Below are positions 63,026 to 64,000 of a stretch of DNA of 64,000 nucleotides, one piece after another. Position numbers and translations under genes: made by a program. Below the pieces are notes generated by a model. That model was not told where the DNA came from, searched no databases, and saw only the letters and a list, made by a program, of their open reading frames with translations. This DNA comes from Bacillus sp. FJAT-50079 (lineage in GTDB: Bacteria; Bacillota; Bacilli; Bacillales; Bacillaceae_C), in contig NZ_JAGYPD010000002.1 in NCBI RefSeq assembly GCF_018343515.1, positions 614,211 through 678,210 of the forward strand. The letters are read 5' to 3'. The number at the start of each line of letters is the position of its first letter. The first letter of the stretch is position 1.

Positions 63026-63102
63026 GTAGTACAGGCCCTTGATTAGCTTCTCAAAGATCCAATAAATATTAAAATGAGCTTTGAGAAAAGCGCCGGCACT
63101 AC
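63026..63102 (-). promoter_or_regulatory. Intercistronic stem-loop between the two permease genes
   Basis: On the minus strand GTAGTGCCGGC pairs with GCCTGTACTAC (one mismatch, one G-T). Inside it TTCTCAAAG pairs perfectly with CTTTGAGAA. The fold occupies almost the whole gap and lacks a long T run, so it looks more like an mRNA-processing or stability element than a terminator. Confidence 0.6.
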
Positions 63103-63106
63103 ACCA

Positions 63107-64000
63107 TTAATAGATTCCTTCTTCGCCGACCTTCTTCGCTAGTCTATTAGCACCCATGACGAGAATCAATCCGACTAATCCTTTGAACAAGCCGATCGCT
63201 GTACTGTAACTGTATTGCCCTTGCTTTAAGCCTGTCACATATACGTACGTATCAAAGATTTCTCCAACCTCACGATTCGATGCGTTCAATAATAAGTAAA
63301 CGTGTTCAAAACCAAGCTCTAGCACATCACCGATTTTTAAGATTAAGAGAATAATGATCACACTTTTGATCGCTGGCAATGTTATATGCCAAATTTGTTG
63401 GAAGCGATTCGCTCCATCCATCCGAGCTGCTTCGTACATCGAAGGGTCAACCGCCGCAATGGCAGCCAAGAAAATGATCGTTCCCCATCCAGCTTCACGC
63501 CAAATGATTTGTGTAATGTACATCGGTCTAAACCAATTTTCATTTAAAAGGAAGTTGATTTTTTGGAAGCCAAACATTTCTAACAACCCATTCACAAGTC
63601 CGCCGTCCATCGTAAGCAACACATAACTGATCGATACGATAATAACCCAGCTCATGAAATGCGGGATGTAAATTAATGTTTGTACGGTACGCTTAAAAGC
63701 ATGGACACGTACTTCGTTTAACATCAACGCCAAGATAATCGGAATCGGGAAGTAAATGAATAAGTTTAACCCGAATAAAATGAGTGTGTTTTTAAAGATC
63801 ATCCAGAAGGTTGGTTCAGAAAAAAGACGAATAAAATGTTCAAAACCAACCCAATCACTGCCGCTAATCCCTTTATATGGTTTATAATCTTGGAAGGCAA
63901 TAATCAGACCATACATCGGAACATATTTATAAATAAAGAAATAAAGTAGACCTGGTGTGATCATTAAATACAGCAATTTGTTTTTCTTAATTCGACGCAT
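63107..64000 (-). CDS. Sugar ABC transporter permease (LplB/YteP type), at the window edge
   Basis: At least 297 residues with six helices. The N-terminus LYFFIYKYVPMYGLIIAFQD is typical of LplB, and the EAA loop reads MYEAARMDGANRFQQIWHI. It forms the heterodimeric channel with the permease at 62131. The ATG is exactly the last three bases of the window, so the real start could lie further upstream and the ribosome site is not visible. The solute-binding protein is not in the window. Confidence 0.9.
   Translation of the reverse strand: MRRIKKNKLLYLMITPGLLYFFIYKYVPMYGLIIAFQDYKPYKGISGSDWVGFEHFIRLFSEPTFWMIFKNTLILFGLNLFIYFPIPIILALMLNEVRVHAFKRTVQTLIYIPHFMSWVIIVSISYVLLTMDGGLVNGLLEMFGFQKINFLLNENWFRPMYITQIIWREAGWGTIIFLAAIAAVDPSMYEAARMDGANRFQQIWHITLPAIKSVIIILLILKIGDVLELGFEHVYLLLNASNREVGEIFDTYVYVTGLKQGQYSYSTAIGLFKGLVGLILVMGANRLAKKVGEEGIY

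Overview
The window is a low-GC Gram-positive chromosome segment from a spore-forming, motile member of the Bacillaceae. Pointers are an alpha/beta small acid-soluble spore protein behind a SigG-like promoter, a Spo0E-like protein, CheV, ClpE with CtsR operators, HPr/Enzyme I, CcpC, and FadR-, XylR- and CcpA-type sites. No RNA genes, phage genes, transposases or CRISPR arrays were seen.

Positions 1-24,900 are conserved backbone. As I remember the Bacillus subtilis map, the genes run in the reverse order of its ykoY-to-ccpC region: ccpC, ykuL (darB), ykuJ, fadH, a ykuI-position GGDEF/EAL gene, ykyB, cheV, ykwC, ptsI, ptsH, ykvS, ykvI, clpE, a Spo0E-like gene, ktrD, sspD, and ykoY under a Mn2+ riboswitch. 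Genes inserted relative to that order include a CPBP protease, a lipoprotein, an SDR, a B12/radical-SAM protein, meso-diaminopimelate dehydrogenase and peptide release factor 3. Two non-coding tandem arrays lie here or at the edge: about 40-bp units at 7661-7877 and 52-bp units at about 25,089-25,924. The second separates the backbone from the accessory part.

Positions 26,000-34,900 hold an M42 peptidase, an OsmC protein, a VWA lipoprotein ending in 11-residue repeats, the xylAB operon with divergent xylR (operator, promoter and cre visible), and a decayed metallophosphoesterase gene. A DUF624 (YesL-type) protein and a membrane-anchored protein of unknown function follow.

Positions 35,800-64,000 are a catabolic island for pectin, mainly rhamnogalacturonan-I. 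A minus-strand block from 50,222 down to 35,832 carries two GH105 unsaturated-uronyl hydrolases, a Gfo/Idh/MocA oxidoreductase, a YesL/YteU protein, a KdgF-like cupin, the rhamnose genes (rhaEW, rhaB, rhaA, rhaM, DeoR-type rhaR), a rhamnogalacturonan acetylesterase, a GH42 beta-galactosidase and a sugar-phosphate isomerase-like gene. A divergent plus-strand unit encodes a YesS-like AraC membrane regulator, a pectin methylesterase and a carbohydrate esterase. Further on are two GH43 enzymes, a second AraC regulator, an alpha/beta hydrolase, a GH28 polygalacturonase and two sugar ABC permeases, the last running to the window edge. None of these enzymes shows a signal peptide. The island therefore appears to import partly decorated oligosaccharides and strip methyl, acetyl, galactose, arabinose/xylose, galacturonate and rhamnose in the cytoplasm. 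The lyases, the solute-binding protein and the later uronate steps are not in the window.

The accessory intergenic regions also hold two families of foldback repeats. In one, the paired ends change in step between copies. In the other, copies sit 54 kb apart in opposite orientation.
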